44,661 nt of DNA from Candidatus Pacearchaeota archaeon (GCA_017608305.1 JAFCGC010000009.1:1-44661); one strand, 5' to 3'. Counted from the first letter of the stretch, positions 14,976 to 23,461 are shown. The notes: generated by a model not told the origin, from the letters alone. A program made the numbers and translations.

Positions 14976-15427
14976 TTTAGTTTCTTCTTTATAATAAAAC
15001 CTTCTTCATTAGAAGAATATTTTAATTTATTATAAAGTTTCAAGACTTTTTTATTTTTTATTAAGACAAAACTTTGTACTGATTTACATCCCTTTCTTTT
15101 AAAATAACTTTCAAATTTTTTTAATAATGCTTTACCATATCCTTGTCCTCTATGGCCTTTAGTAATAATTAACTGGTGGATCTTACAATTTTTTCCCATT
15201 AAAGGTCTACCTTCTTCCCCACTAATAAATCCAATTATATTAGAATCAATTTCCAGAACGAAGGCAACAGCAATTTTACTCTTTAATAATTTATTAAAAA
15301 AACCTCTTAATTCTTTTATTGAATCTGGTTTGTGTCTTTTATCTAGTTTATATTCATATTTATCATATTCATTTAATAGTTTTATGACTTTTTTCTCATC
15401 TTTTTTTGTAGCTTTTCTTATTTTCAT
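14972..15427 (-). CDS. GNAT-family N-acetyltransferase inside the OFOR operon
   Basis: The 151-aa protein is a single GNAT domain. It starts MKIRKATKKDEKKVIKLL, has a substrate-side segment IIGFISGEEG, then the acetyl-CoA loop ITKGHRGQGYGKALLKKFE near residues 90-108 (R/Q-x-x-G-x-G/A) and ends with a typical LYNKLKYSSNEEGF. It overlaps both OFOR genes by 4 nt (ATGA at each side) and so is translationally coupled between alpha and beta. The target is unknown. Acetylation of the complex or of a metabolite tied to acetyl-CoA production is speculation from context. Confidence 0.88.
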   Translation of the reverse strand: MKIRKATKKDEKKVIKLLNEYDKYEYKLDKRHKPDSIKELRGFFNKLLKSKIAVAFVLEIDSNIIGFISGEEGRPLMGKNCKIHQLIITKGHRGQGYGKALLKKFESYFKRKGCKSVQSFVLIKNKKVLKLYNKLKYSSNEEGFIIKKKLK

Positions 15428-16887
15428 CTCAATCTCCTTTCAATTTCTTTTTTTAATTCATCATTTAAAAAAGGACGACCATCATATTTTAAAATCTTAT
15501 TTTTATCGTCGATAAAAATGCCTGTTTTTTCTGCAATTAAATTAGCTAGTTGGCCTGTGGCATTATTTTCAATCAAAATTATGTTTTTATTTTCTAGAAT
15601 ATCTTTTATTTTTTCTGAAAAAGGTTCAATATAAAGAATTTGTAAAAATTCACAATTCAAATCTTTAATTGAGTCAATTATGGCTCCCTTAGGAGATCCC
15701 CAAGAAACAATTAGATTTTTATTTTTCTTTCCATGTAGTTTATATTGGGTGAATTTTTTTGCTTCTTTTTTAATTTCTTGAACCTTTTTTAACCTATTTT
15801 CAATATTTTTTTTAATTATTTCAGGATTATCTGTACCAGCCCCTGTAGAATCTTTTTCATAAGTATTGTATCTTGCTAAACTCGTTGTTTTTTGAGATTT
15901 AGTGATTTGAATTTTTGAATCTAAAGAATAAAAACTTTCAGCAAGATGTTTATCACTCATGACTATTGAAGGAATTTTATATTTTTGTGAAAAATAAAAA
16001 GCCTGACTTGTTAATTCTTGACATTCTATTGGATCTCCTGGGGCCAAAACAATTCTAGGAAATTCTCCATGTCCACAATGTCTAGCCATACTTAAATCTC
16101 CTTGCCCAGTATATGTGGGAACACCAGATGCAGGTCCTGGCCTTTGAGCCAAATACATGACTACTGGAGCCTCAACTATTCCTGCAGAACTTAGAGCTTC
16201 TGTCATTAAATCAAAACCTCCACCACTTGTACCTACCATTGATTTTGCACCTGTAATAGAACTTCCAATAGCAGAATTCATTACAGCAATTTCATTTTCT
16301 AATTCAAGAACCAAAAAATTATTTTTCTCTTGTTTGTCAGCTAATTCAACTAAAACAGATGTTGCAGGAGTCATAGGATAAGCATAATAAACATCTAACC
16401 CTGATTTTATGGCTCCTTCAGAAATCCCTTTTCCTCCATTTGTAAAGTAAATTTGGTTTTTTTGTAATATTACTTTACAAACATTTTTTGTCTCTTCTTC
16501 ATAACCCTTTTTAGCTTCTTTTATATTTTCATCAAATCTTTTTTTAAGTTCTTTTAATTCTTGTTCTAAAATTTTAAAATCTAAACATAAAAGTTTAAAC
16601 AATTTTCCAGCAAAATACATATTGGGATGTTTACTATCTAAAATAACTCCTCCTTTTTTCAAGTTTTTTTCATGAATAGTTTTGGTATTTTCATCTAATG
16701 CAACCAAAATATCTATATTTGATTCATTACTATTAACAGGATTTTCTGAAAAAGTTAAGACATTAAAATTATGTCCCCCTCTTATCAGGGATTGATAATC
16801 TCTAGAATAAAATACATAATACCCTTGTTTAACTAAAGCTTCTCCTAATAATTCCCCTCCAAAAAGAATATTGTACCTCTTGTTCAT
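15424..16887 (-). CDS. korA: 2-oxoacid:ferredoxin oxidoreductase, fused gamma-alpha subunit with reduced gamma domain
   Basis: The C-terminal part from about residue 140 is the alpha subunit (pyrimidine-binding TPP domain), with YPMTPATSV near 170-178, GTSGGGFDLMTEALS and RPGPASGVPTYTGQGDL. The N-terminal part is a gamma domain carrying LIRGGHN and NIDILVALDENT. Fused gamma-alpha subunits are usually near 560-630 aa; this one is 487. The gamma domain lacks the usual GxGGQG loop (it reads NILFGGELLGEAL) and appears to have a second gap after ILDSK. The alpha part looks intact. It is the first gene of the korA-GNAT-korB operon. Confidence 0.92.
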   Translation of the reverse strand: MNKRYNILFGGELLGEALVKQGYYVFYSRDYQSLIRGGHNFNVLTFSENPVNSNESNIDILVALDENTKTIHEKNLKKGGVILDSKHPNMYFAGKLFKLLCLDFKILEQELKELKKRFDENIKEAKKGYEEETKNVCKVILQKNQIYFTNGGKGISEGAIKSGLDVYYAYPMTPATSVLVELADKQEKNNFLVLELENEIAVMNSAIGSSITGAKSMVGTSGGGFDLMTEALSSAGIVEAPVVMYLAQRPGPASGVPTYTGQGDLSMARHCGHGEFPRIVLAPGDPIECQELTSQAFYFSQKYKIPSIVMSDKHLAESFYSLDSKIQITKSQKTTSLARYNTYEKDSTGAGTDNPEIIKKNIENRLKKVQEIKKEAKKFTQYKLHGKKNKNLIVSWGSPKGAIIDSIKDLNCEFLQILYIEPFSEKIKDILENKNIILIENNATGQLANLIAEKTGIFIDDKNKILKYDGRPFLNDELKKEIERRLR

Positions 16888-16908
16888 TTTATTTTTTGAA
16901 ATCGATAA

Positions 16909-16927
16909 GTAGGAACTTGATTCCTAC
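16909..16927. promoter_or_regulatory. perfect inverted repeat in the OFOR leader
   Basis: GTAGGAACTTGATTCCTAC has 7-bp perfect arms and a 5-nt loop. It lies between the predicted TATA box and the korA start codon, just downstream of the expected transcription start. It could be an operator or an mRNA hairpin. Confidence 0.5.
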
Positions 16928-16951
16928 CATTTTATAATTATATCACAATCA

Positions 16952-16963
16952 ACTTTATATATT
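16952..16963 (-). promoter_or_regulatory. OFOR operon promoter
   Basis: The minus strand reads AATATATAAAGT, a TATA box about 70 nt upstream of korA. It gives a predicted leader of about 45 nt that contains the inverted repeat at 16909-16927. Confidence 0.5.
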
Positions 16964-16974
16964 CCCCTATTATT

Positions 16975-16988
16975 CAAAGGTTATAAAC
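16975..16988 (+). promoter_or_regulatory. mre11-rad50 promoter
   Basis: CAAAGGTTATAAAC combines a BRE-like purine stretch with a TATA box. The expected transcription start is near 17008-17012. Confidence 0.55.
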
Positions 16989-17004
16989 TTTTTTAATCTA
17001 AAAA

Positions 17005-17076
17005 ATGGTAAAATCCACATACTTAAGCAACCATATTGGCGAAGTAATCGTAAGAATTTGGAGTTGGAAATGGTGA
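17005..17076 (+). CDS. possible 23-aa leader ORF upstream of mre11
   Basis: An ATG at 17005 opens a 23-codon frame ending in the aromatic run WSWKW. Its TGA overlaps the mre11 ATG (ATGGTGA). The ATG lies close to the predicted transcription start, so the ORF could be the first thing translated, or its start could fall just outside the mRNA. It may serve for coupling or be chance. Confidence 0.3.
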   Translation: MVKSTYLSNHIGEVIVRIWSWKW

Positions 17077-18098
17077 AATTTGCACATATGGCAGATATCC
17101 ACCTTGGTGGATGGAAACAACCAGAACTTCAAAAACTTAATTTTGAATCTTTTAAAAAAGCATTAGATATTTGTATAAATGAAAAAGTTGATTTTGTTTT
17201 GATATCTGGAGATTTGTTTGATTCTGCTTACCCTTCAATAGAAGTTCTAAAAGTTGCAGATTTTGAAGAAAAAGAAAATGAAATTCTTTTAAATCCAATT
17301 ATTCATGAAGGAATTGCTCTTTATGGTTATCCTGGTAAAAAATCAGGATTAGAAATTAATGATTTAAGAAAAGTTAAACTAAATCAAGCCCCTGGAATGT
17401 TTAAGATTCTTATGCTTCATACAACTCTAGACAAGGCAAAAGGAACCCTTCCAATAGATGCTTTAGAAGCAGACCTCTTACCTAAAGTAGATTATTATGC
17501 CTTAGGCCATTTACATATGGATTTCCAGTATGAAAATTTTGTTTACCCTGGACCTTTATTTCCAAATAATTTTCAGGAGTTAGAGGATTTACAACACGGT
17601 GGCTTTTACATAGTTCACAATGGACCACATAATTCTTTCAACAGAATAAAAGTTCCCATAAAAGAAGTTGTTTCATTTAATATAGAGATTAATGATGCTC
17701 TTGCTGCAACAGAGAAGATAATCTCTGAATTGGAACAAAAGGATTTAGAAGACAAAATTGTTCTTTTGAGATTAAAGGGAGAATTAGAAAAAGGAAAAAA
17801 TTCAGATATAAGATTCAACCAAATAGAAGAATTTGTTAAACAAAAAAAAGTATATTTTTTATTGAAAAATACACGTGATTTAAAAACAAGAGAATTAGAA
17901 TTAGAAATTGATGTTGAAGATACAGGAAATATGGAAGAAGAAACAATAAAGATTTATTCAGAAGAAAATCCTTCTGGTTTTAATGATCTTATTTTCCAGT
18001 TAATAAATTCTTTTGCGATTGAAAAACAAGAAGGAGAAACAACCGACAATTTTTCAAATAGGTTGTTAGAGGAAGCAAAAAAAATTTTGAAGTTTTAA
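17070..18098 (+). CDS. mre11: Mre11 double-strand-break repair nuclease homologue lacking motif III
   Basis: Mre11 normally forms a complex with Rad50 and processes DNA ends with a two-metal phosphoesterase site. Motif I (ADIHLG), motif II (SGDLFD), the MLHT segment and motif V (YYALGHLH) are present. Motif III (GNHD/GSHD), which supplies a metal-binding Asn/Ser and the catalytic His, is absent: the sequence runs from YPSIEVLKVA straight into DFEEKENEIL with no frame break, a gap of roughly 45 residues. The cap and Rad50-binding C-terminus follow. The track start at 17058 is a TTG; the ATG at 17070 is preferred. Confidence 0.9.
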   Translation: MVKFAHMADIHLGGWKQPELQKLNFESFKKALDICINEKVDFVLISGDLFDSAYPSIEVLKVADFEEKENEILLNPIIHEGIALYGYPGKKSGLEINDLRKVKLNQAPGMFKILMLHTTLDKAKGTLPIDALEADLLPKVDYYALGHLHMDFQYENFVYPGPLFPNNFQELEDLQHGGFYIVHNGPHNSFNRIKVPIKEVVSFNIEINDALAATEKIISELEQKDLEDKIVLLRLKGELEKGKNSDIRFNQIEEFVKQKKVYFLLKNTRDLKTRELELEIDVEDTGNMEEETIKIYSEENPSGFNDLIFQLINSFAIEKQEGETTDNFSNRLLEEAKKILKF

Positions 18099-18099
18099 A

Positions 18100-20148
18100 A
18101 TGCTTTTTAAAAAAATTAAGCTAAATAATATTAGGAGTTATGAAAACGAAGAAATAGATTTTTCAAGAGGATCTACTTTACTTTCAGGAGATATTGGATC
18201 GGGTAAGACTTCAATTCTGTTAGCAATTGAATTTGCTTTATTTGGATTACAACCAGGTCAGAGGGGAACTTCCTTGTTAAGAAATGGGAAAAATAAAGGG
18301 GGAGTTGAGATGGTATTTGAGATAGAAGGAAAAGATGTTCTGATCGAGAGAAGTTTGAAAAAAGCAAAAACTGTCTCACAAGATTATTGTGCAATAACTA
18401 TTGAAAATGAAAAGAAAGAAGTATCTGTAACAGAATTAAAAAATAAAATTTTAGAATTATTAAATTATCCAAAAGAATTTACTAAAAAACAGAATTTATT
18501 ATACAAGTTTACAGTTTATACTCAACAAGAAGAAATGAAACAGATTATCTTACAAGACCCTGAAACAAGAATAAACACTCTTAGGCATGTTTTTGGAATA
18601 GATAAATACAAGAAAGTTCTAGAAAATGTTTCAATCGTTGCTTCAAAAATAAGAGAAGAAAAAAGAATGAAAGAAGGAATCACTGCTAATTTAGATCAAG
18701 ATAAGGCAGATATTGTTGTTAAAGAAGATGATCTTGAAACAAAACATTCTAATTTATCTTCAATTGAAAAAGAGTTCTTTTTAAGAAAGGAGGAAAGAAA
18801 AAAAATACAAGAAGAACAAAGTGGGATTTCAGAGAAAATACAAGAGAAAAAAGAATTAGAACAAGAAGTAGAAAAGATAAAAATAAGAGCTTTAAATAAA
18901 CAAGAATCAATCTCAAATAATTTAAAATTAATAGATCGATTGAATAAAGAAGTTGAAGAGATAGATGAAAAAAAATTTGAAGAATCTCAAATTCCTAGGC
19001 TAGAAGAAGATTTAGATTTGTTAAAAAAACAAAAAGAAGAATTAAATGAAAAAAATTTAAACCTAACAACACAAATTAATTCCCTAGCTCTTAAAAATCA
19101 AGAAAATGAATCTCTGAAAATGAAAATATCAACAATTGATATTTGTCCAACATGTTTGCAGGATGTTGATTCTGTTTATAAGAGTAATGTGGTTAACAAG
19201 TTTGATTCAGACACTTCAAATAATGTGAAACAAATTGAAGAATTAGCCCTTGAAAAAAAACTTGTGAGAGAAAATATAAATAAATTAGACAATGAATTGT
19301 TTGAAAAAGAAAAACAATTAGGAGATTCAAAAATCTTAAAAATAAGAATTCAAGGGATTCAGGAAAAAAAGAAACAAATAGAGGAAATAATAGAAACAAA
19401 TCAATTGTTTGAAAAAGACATCGCAAGTTTGACCCAACAAATTGATAGTCTAAAGAATTCTATTTTTGAATTAAGTAAATTTGATAATATTTTTGAAGTA
19501 AAACAAAGAGAATTAGATGAAGCCTTAAAGCAAGAAAGAATAGTTGAAATAAAAATAGCAGAATTAAAAAAGGAGATAGAAGTTTTTTCTAAACAAATAG
19601 AAGAATTAAAAGAAAGAATAAAAAAGACAGAAGAGGTTAGAAAACAACTAAATTATTTGAATGAATTAGAAAATTGGTTATCTAAAAAATTCTCTACTCT
19701 TATTTCCTTTATAGAAAAAAATGTTATGGTTAAACTTAAATCAGAATTTTCTAAACTCTTTGCAGAATGGTTTGCAATGCTTGTTTCAGATAATTTTAAT
19801 GTCATGCTCAGAGATGATTTCACTCCAGTAGTTGAACATCAAGATTATGAAATAGATTACTCTTATCTTTCAGGAGGAGAAAGAACTGCTATTGCTCTTG
19901 CTTATAGGTTAGCATTAAATCAAGTCATTAACTCTTTATTGAGTAAAATAATGACAAAAGGAATTGTGATATTAGATGAACCTACAGATGGATTTTCTGA
20001 ACAACAACTAGACAAAATGAGAGAAGTCTTAGAACAATTAAAAGTTGAACAATTAATAATCGTGAGTCATGAACCTAAAATTGAAGGGTTTGTGGAAAAT
20101 GTAGTAAGGTTTAAAAAAGAGGACGGGATTTCTAGGAAAGTGAGTTAG
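18100..20148 (+). CDS. rad50: Rad50 ATPase
   Basis: SMC-like ATPase partner of Mre11 in double-strand-break repair. Visible features in order: Walker A GDIGSGKTS near residues 30-38, Q-loop YTQQEEMK near 145, long coiled coils, the zinc hook CPTC at about 349-352, the ABC signature LSGGERTAIALAYRLAL near 588-604, Walker B GIVILDEPTDGF near 621-632 and the switch His in VSHEP. All ATPase elements look intact. At 682 aa it is shorter than the roughly 850-900 aa typical of archaeal Rad50, mainly in the coiled coils. It starts one base after mre11. Confidence 0.95.
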   Translation: MLFKKIKLNNIRSYENEEIDFSRGSTLLSGDIGSGKTSILLAIEFALFGLQPGQRGTSLLRNGKNKGGVEMVFEIEGKDVLIERSLKKAKTVSQDYCAITIENEKKEVSVTELKNKILELLNYPKEFTKKQNLLYKFTVYTQQEEMKQIILQDPETRINTLRHVFGIDKYKKVLENVSIVASKIREEKRMKEGITANLDQDKADIVVKEDDLETKHSNLSSIEKEFFLRKEERKKIQEEQSGISEKIQEKKELEQEVEKIKIRALNKQESISNNLKLIDRLNKEVEEIDEKKFEESQIPRLEEDLDLLKKQKEELNEKNLNLTTQINSLALKNQENESLKMKISTIDICPTCLQDVDSVYKSNVVNKFDSDTSNNVKQIEELALEKKLVRENINKLDNELFEKEKQLGDSKILKIRIQGIQEKKKQIEEIIETNQLFEKDIASLTQQIDSLKNSIFELSKFDNIFEVKQRELDEALKQERIVEIKIAELKKEIEVFSKQIEELKERIKKTEEVRKQLNYLNELENWLSKKFSTLISFIEKNVMVKLKSEFSKLFAEWFAMLVSDNFNVMLRDDFTPVVEHQDYEIDYSYLSGGERTAIALAYRLALNQVINSLLSKIMTKGIVILDEPTDGFSEQQLDKMREVLEQLKVEQLIIVSHEPKIEGFVENVVRFKKEDGISRKVS

Positions 20149-20149
20149 T

Positions 20150-20791
20150 ATGGGCTTAGAAAAAAGATTAAAGAATTCTAATAAGAATAATAGGAAAAGA
20201 ATAAGTTTCAAAAAAAGAAAAATTAAGACTTTGATTTGGTGTGCAAATGCTATAAGAGATAATCATAGACAAAAGAATTTTTATGAAAAAGCTATAAGAG
20301 AAGTAGCTCTGACTTTATTTTCAACTTTTTATGCAGGAAATCTAACCCCTAAAAGACAAAAACACTGGGAAAAGAAATTAGGTGTAGAATCAGGAACATT
20401 TACTAGATATAGTGCAACAAGAGGTTATGCAATTTTTACAGGTTTAGAATATCTTGGAATTTTAGAAATAGCACCTCTTTTGCTAGACTTAATTCCTGGT
20501 GTTGCTGAATCAAAACTTGTGGATAATGTTCTTGAATATGGATTTTTAGGAAATGCTGCAGTTTCTGGACTAATAAATCTTGGTATTAGATATCCTTTAT
20601 CAAAATTCTATGGAAAACGTATTCCTGCTATTTCAGCTTATTCTGGAGCAGTTAATACTCTTGATTTAATGGGAAGAGGAATTCTATTAGGAGTTAAACA
20701 AATTCCTGTGATGGGGAGAAAAACAAAATCAAAATGCCTTGAACTCAGAGATGACATTAAAAAAGATTACAATGAATTAATGACAACATAA
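20150..20791 (+). CDS. hypothetical basic membrane-associated protein, 213 aa
   Basis: Not recognised. The first 40 residues are very basic (KNNRKRISFKKRKIK). The middle contains two or three moderately hydrophobic segments (LEYLGILEIAPLLLDLIPGV, FLGNAAVSGLINLGI, LMGRGILLGVKQIPV), suggesting membrane association. It starts one base after the rad50 stop, so it is the third gene of the mre11-rad50 operon. In many archaea this place holds herA or nurA; it shows neither a P-loop nor NurA motifs. Confidence 0.7.
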   Translation: MGLEKRLKNSNKNNRKRISFKKRKIKTLIWCANAIRDNHRQKNFYEKAIREVALTLFSTFYAGNLTPKRQKHWEKKLGVESGTFTRYSATRGYAIFTGLEYLGILEIAPLLLDLIPGVAESKLVDNVLEYGFLGNAAVSGLINLGIRYPLSKFYGKRIPAISAYSGAVNTLDLMGRGILLGVKQIPVMGRKTKSKCLELRDDIKKDYNELMTT

Positions 20792-20793
20792 CC

Positions 20794-20810
20794 AAAAACT
20801 TTAAATATAC
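20794..20810 (+). promoter_or_regulatory. psmB promoter
   Basis: AAAAACTTTAAATATAC is a TATA-like element about 50 nt before the psmB ATG. A second AT-rich candidate lies at 20815-20830, so the exact box is uncertain. Confidence 0.4.
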
Positions 20811-20854
20811 CCTATTTTAATATATTTTATATTAATCGTTCTATATGATTTAAA

Positions 20855-21517
20855 ATGGACGCTGACTTAAAAAATTCAATTTTAAAAACAGGTACAACTA
20901 TTTTAGGAATTGTTTGTAAAGACGGAGTTGTAATAGGAGCAGATACTCAGTCTACTGCAGGTACAATTGTAATGAACAAGGATTCTGAAAAAATACAAAA
21001 AGTAAATGATTATCTTTTATTTGCAGGAACAGGGATGGTTTCTGATATACAGAGATCTGTAAAGTTAGCTGCAGCAGAATTAAGACTTAAACAACTTCGG
21101 TCAAAATCTCGTCCTTCTGTTGAACAAGGAGCAAATCTTGTAGCTAATATAATTTATCAATCTATTAGACAACCACAAATGCTTCAATTCATGGTAGGAA
21201 GTTTAATCGCAGGAGTAAATGAAGACGGAACAACTGGAGTTTATTCTATAGATCCTTCTGGGGGAATTAAAGAAATAAAAGATTATGATGCTAATTTTGG
21301 GAGCGGTATGCCTTATGTTCTTGGACTTTTAGAAAGACAATATAACCCAAACATGTCTATAAAAGAAGTAATTGAATTAGCAAAAGAAGCCCTTAAATCT
21401 GCGACCCAAAGAGATGTTGGCTCAGGATATGGAATTGACATTTATACTATAACAAAAGAGGGAATAAAGAAGGTAATTGAACAAGAAATTAAACCAGAAT
21501 ATAAAGATCGAAAATAG
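20855..21517 (+). CDS. psmB: proteasome subunit beta (catalytic)
   Basis: Catalytic subunit of the 20S proteasome. A 12-residue propeptide ends in the cleavage site KTG|TT, exposing Thr13 as the N-terminal nucleophile. Counting from it, Asp17 (GAD) and Lys33 (SEK) of the catalytic triad are both present. The C-terminal GSGYGIDIYTI block is typical. Length is 220 aa. The alpha subunit is encoded in the exosome operon about 12 kb away. It is followed after 39 bp by fttA on the same strand. Confidence 0.97.
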   Translation: MDADLKNSILKTGTTILGIVCKDGVVIGADTQSTAGTIVMNKDSEKIQKVNDYLLFAGTGMVSDIQRSVKLAAAELRLKQLRSKSRPSVEQGANLVANIIYQSIRQPQMLQFMVGSLIAGVNEDGTTGVYSIDPSGGIKEIKDYDANFGSGMPYVLGLLERQYNPNMSIKEVIELAKEALKSATQRDVGSGYGIDIYTITKEGIKKVIEQEIKPEYKDRK

Positions 21518-21556
21518 ATTTTTAATTCATCTCGATTAAATCTGAAGAGTGTTAAA

Positions 21557-23440
21557 ATGGAAATTTTAGAAAATATAAAAAGTCAAATTAGAGGAGATAT
21601 AACTGACGCTAGTTTTGAAGGAGCAAATATAGTGCTCTATACTAATGATGAAAAATTTTTCAAAGAAGGTGGGTCTCAGATCAGAGAAGTCGTAGATAAG
21701 ATCAAAAAAAGAATTGAGTTAAGAGCAGATTCAAAGATTCTTCTTGAAAAAGAAAAAACAGAAGAGGAAATAAGAAAAATAGTTCCTAAAGAAGCAAAAA
21801 TAACAAATATTCTTTTTGATTTTCATAGAAGTATTGTCATGATTGAAGCGAAAAAACCAGGAATGGTTATTGGAAAACAAGGATCAATTCTAGAAGAAAT
21901 TAAAAAAACAACTTTTTGGACACCTCAAATTCAAAGATCTCCTGCAATAAAAAGTCAAATTACTGAAAACATAAGAGGAGTACTTTATGCAAATAATAAT
22001 TACAGAAGAAGATTCTTAAATTTGGTAGGAGAAAAAATATACAAGGAGTGGAATCCTGAAAAAACAGAAGAATGGATAAGACTTACTTTTTTAGGAGGAG
22101 CAAGACATGTTGGAAGAAGCTGTATTTTGCTACAAACCCCAAACTCAAAAGTTCTTTTAGATTGTGGAGTTGATGTTGCTTCAAAAGGATCAGACAAATT
22201 TCCTTATTTTAATGTTCCTGAATTTGATATTAATCAATTAGATGCAATAATAATTAGCCATAGCCACTTAGATCATGTTGGGTTACTGCCTTATCTGTAT
22301 AAGATGGGCTATAAAGGTCCAGTATACATGACTACTCCCACAAGAGACATTGCTTCTCTTCTTAATTTAGATTTTATTGGAGTTGCTTACAAACAAGCTG
22401 CTAAGCCATTATTTAGTTCAACAGATGTAAAGGAAATGGTCAAACATAGTATTTGTTTAAATTATAATGAAGTTACTGATGTTACTCCAGATGTTAGGCT
22501 GACTTTTTATAATTCAGGTCATGTTCTTGGAGGGGCATTGGTTCATTTAAACATAGGAAATGGAGCACATAATCTACTTTATACAGGGGATTATAAATAT
22601 GCTAGAACAAGACTTTTAGATCCAGCAGTAACAACTTTTCCTAGGGTTGAAACAGTAATAACAGAATCTACTTATGGTTCAAAATATGACATTTTGCCTC
22701 CAAGAGCAGAAACAGAGGCAACATTTCTAAAAATGGTCAAAGAGACAATAGAAAAAAAGGGAAAAGTTTTAATTCCAGAATTAGGATTAGGTCATGCTCA
22801 AGAAACTCTTTTAAGGGTTGAGGAATCCATGAGGCAAGGAGATTTACCCAAAGTTCCAATGTATGTAGATGGGATGATATGGGATATAGATGCTATTCAT
22901 ACTGCTTATCCTGATTTTTTAAGTAATAAAATAAGATCTCAAATTTTTCAAGATAATAATCCTTTTTTATCAGATGTTTTCACACGAGTAGGTTCTCCTC
23001 AAGAAAGAAAAAAAGTAATTGAAGGGGGCCCATGTATTATTATTGCTACTTCAGGAATGCTTCAAGGAGGAGCTTCAGTAGAATATTTTAAACATTTTGC
23101 AGATAACCCAAATAACCTCATGGTTTTAAGTTGTTATCAAGGACCTGGTTCTCTTGGAAGACAAATACAAGATGGAGAAAAAGAAGTAATGGTGGAAGAC
23201 GAAGACAGAAAAAGAAAAATAGAAGTTAAAATGAGAGTAGAAATTTTAACAGGTTTATCTCCTCATGCTGGAAGAAATGAGATCTTATCTTTTTTTAATA
23301 ATATGAGGCCTAAACCAAAAAGAATAATTGTAAATCACGGTGAGGTTTCAAAATCTTTAGATTTAGCTTCTGCACTTTATAAATTAAATAGAGTAGAAAC
23401 AAATGTTCCTAGAACCTTAGAAACAGTGAGATTGAGATAA
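21557..23440 (+). CDS. fttA: FttA/aCPSF1, archaeal transcription-termination ribonuclease
   Basis: Beta-CASP RNase that cleaves transcripts 3' of genes and terminates transcription, the archaeal relative of CPSF73. The N-terminal 140 or so residues carry two KH-like domains, the second with VIGKQGSILEEI. The metallo-beta-lactamase motif SHSHLDHVGLLP is at about 233-244, with NSGHVLGGAL and YTGDYKYA following; beta-CASP motifs include IPELGLGHAQE, ATSGMLQGGAS, LSPHAGRNEI and VNHGE. Length of 627 aa matches the family. Together with RNase J it makes two beta-CASP nucleases in one window. Confidence 0.96.
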   Translation: MEILENIKSQIRGDITDASFEGANIVLYTNDEKFFKEGGSQIREVVDKIKKRIELRADSKILLEKEKTEEEIRKIVPKEAKITNILFDFHRSIVMIEAKKPGMVIGKQGSILEEIKKTTFWTPQIQRSPAIKSQITENIRGVLYANNNYRRRFLNLVGEKIYKEWNPEKTEEWIRLTFLGGARHVGRSCILLQTPNSKVLLDCGVDVASKGSDKFPYFNVPEFDINQLDAIIISHSHLDHVGLLPYLYKMGYKGPVYMTTPTRDIASLLNLDFIGVAYKQAAKPLFSSTDVKEMVKHSICLNYNEVTDVTPDVRLTFYNSGHVLGGALVHLNIGNGAHNLLYTGDYKYARTRLLDPAVTTFPRVETVITESTYGSKYDILPPRAETEATFLKMVKETIEKKGKVLIPELGLGHAQETLLRVEESMRQGDLPKVPMYVDGMIWDIDAIHTAYPDFLSNKIRSQIFQDNNPFLSDVFTRVGSPQERKKVIEGGPCIIIATSGMLQGGASVEYFKHFADNPNNLMVLSCYQGPGSLGRQIQDGEKEVMVEDEDRKRKIEVKMRVEILTGLSPHAGRNEILSFFNNMRPKPKRIIVNHGEVSKSLDLASALYKLNRVETNVPRTLETVRLR

Positions 23441-23448
23441 TTTTTATT

Positions 23449-23461
23449 AAGGTTTAAAAAC
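23449..23461 (+). promoter_or_regulatory. promoter of the presenilin-like gene
   Basis: AAGGTTTAAAAAC is a TATA-like box about 25 nt before the ATG at 23482. Confidence 0.45.
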
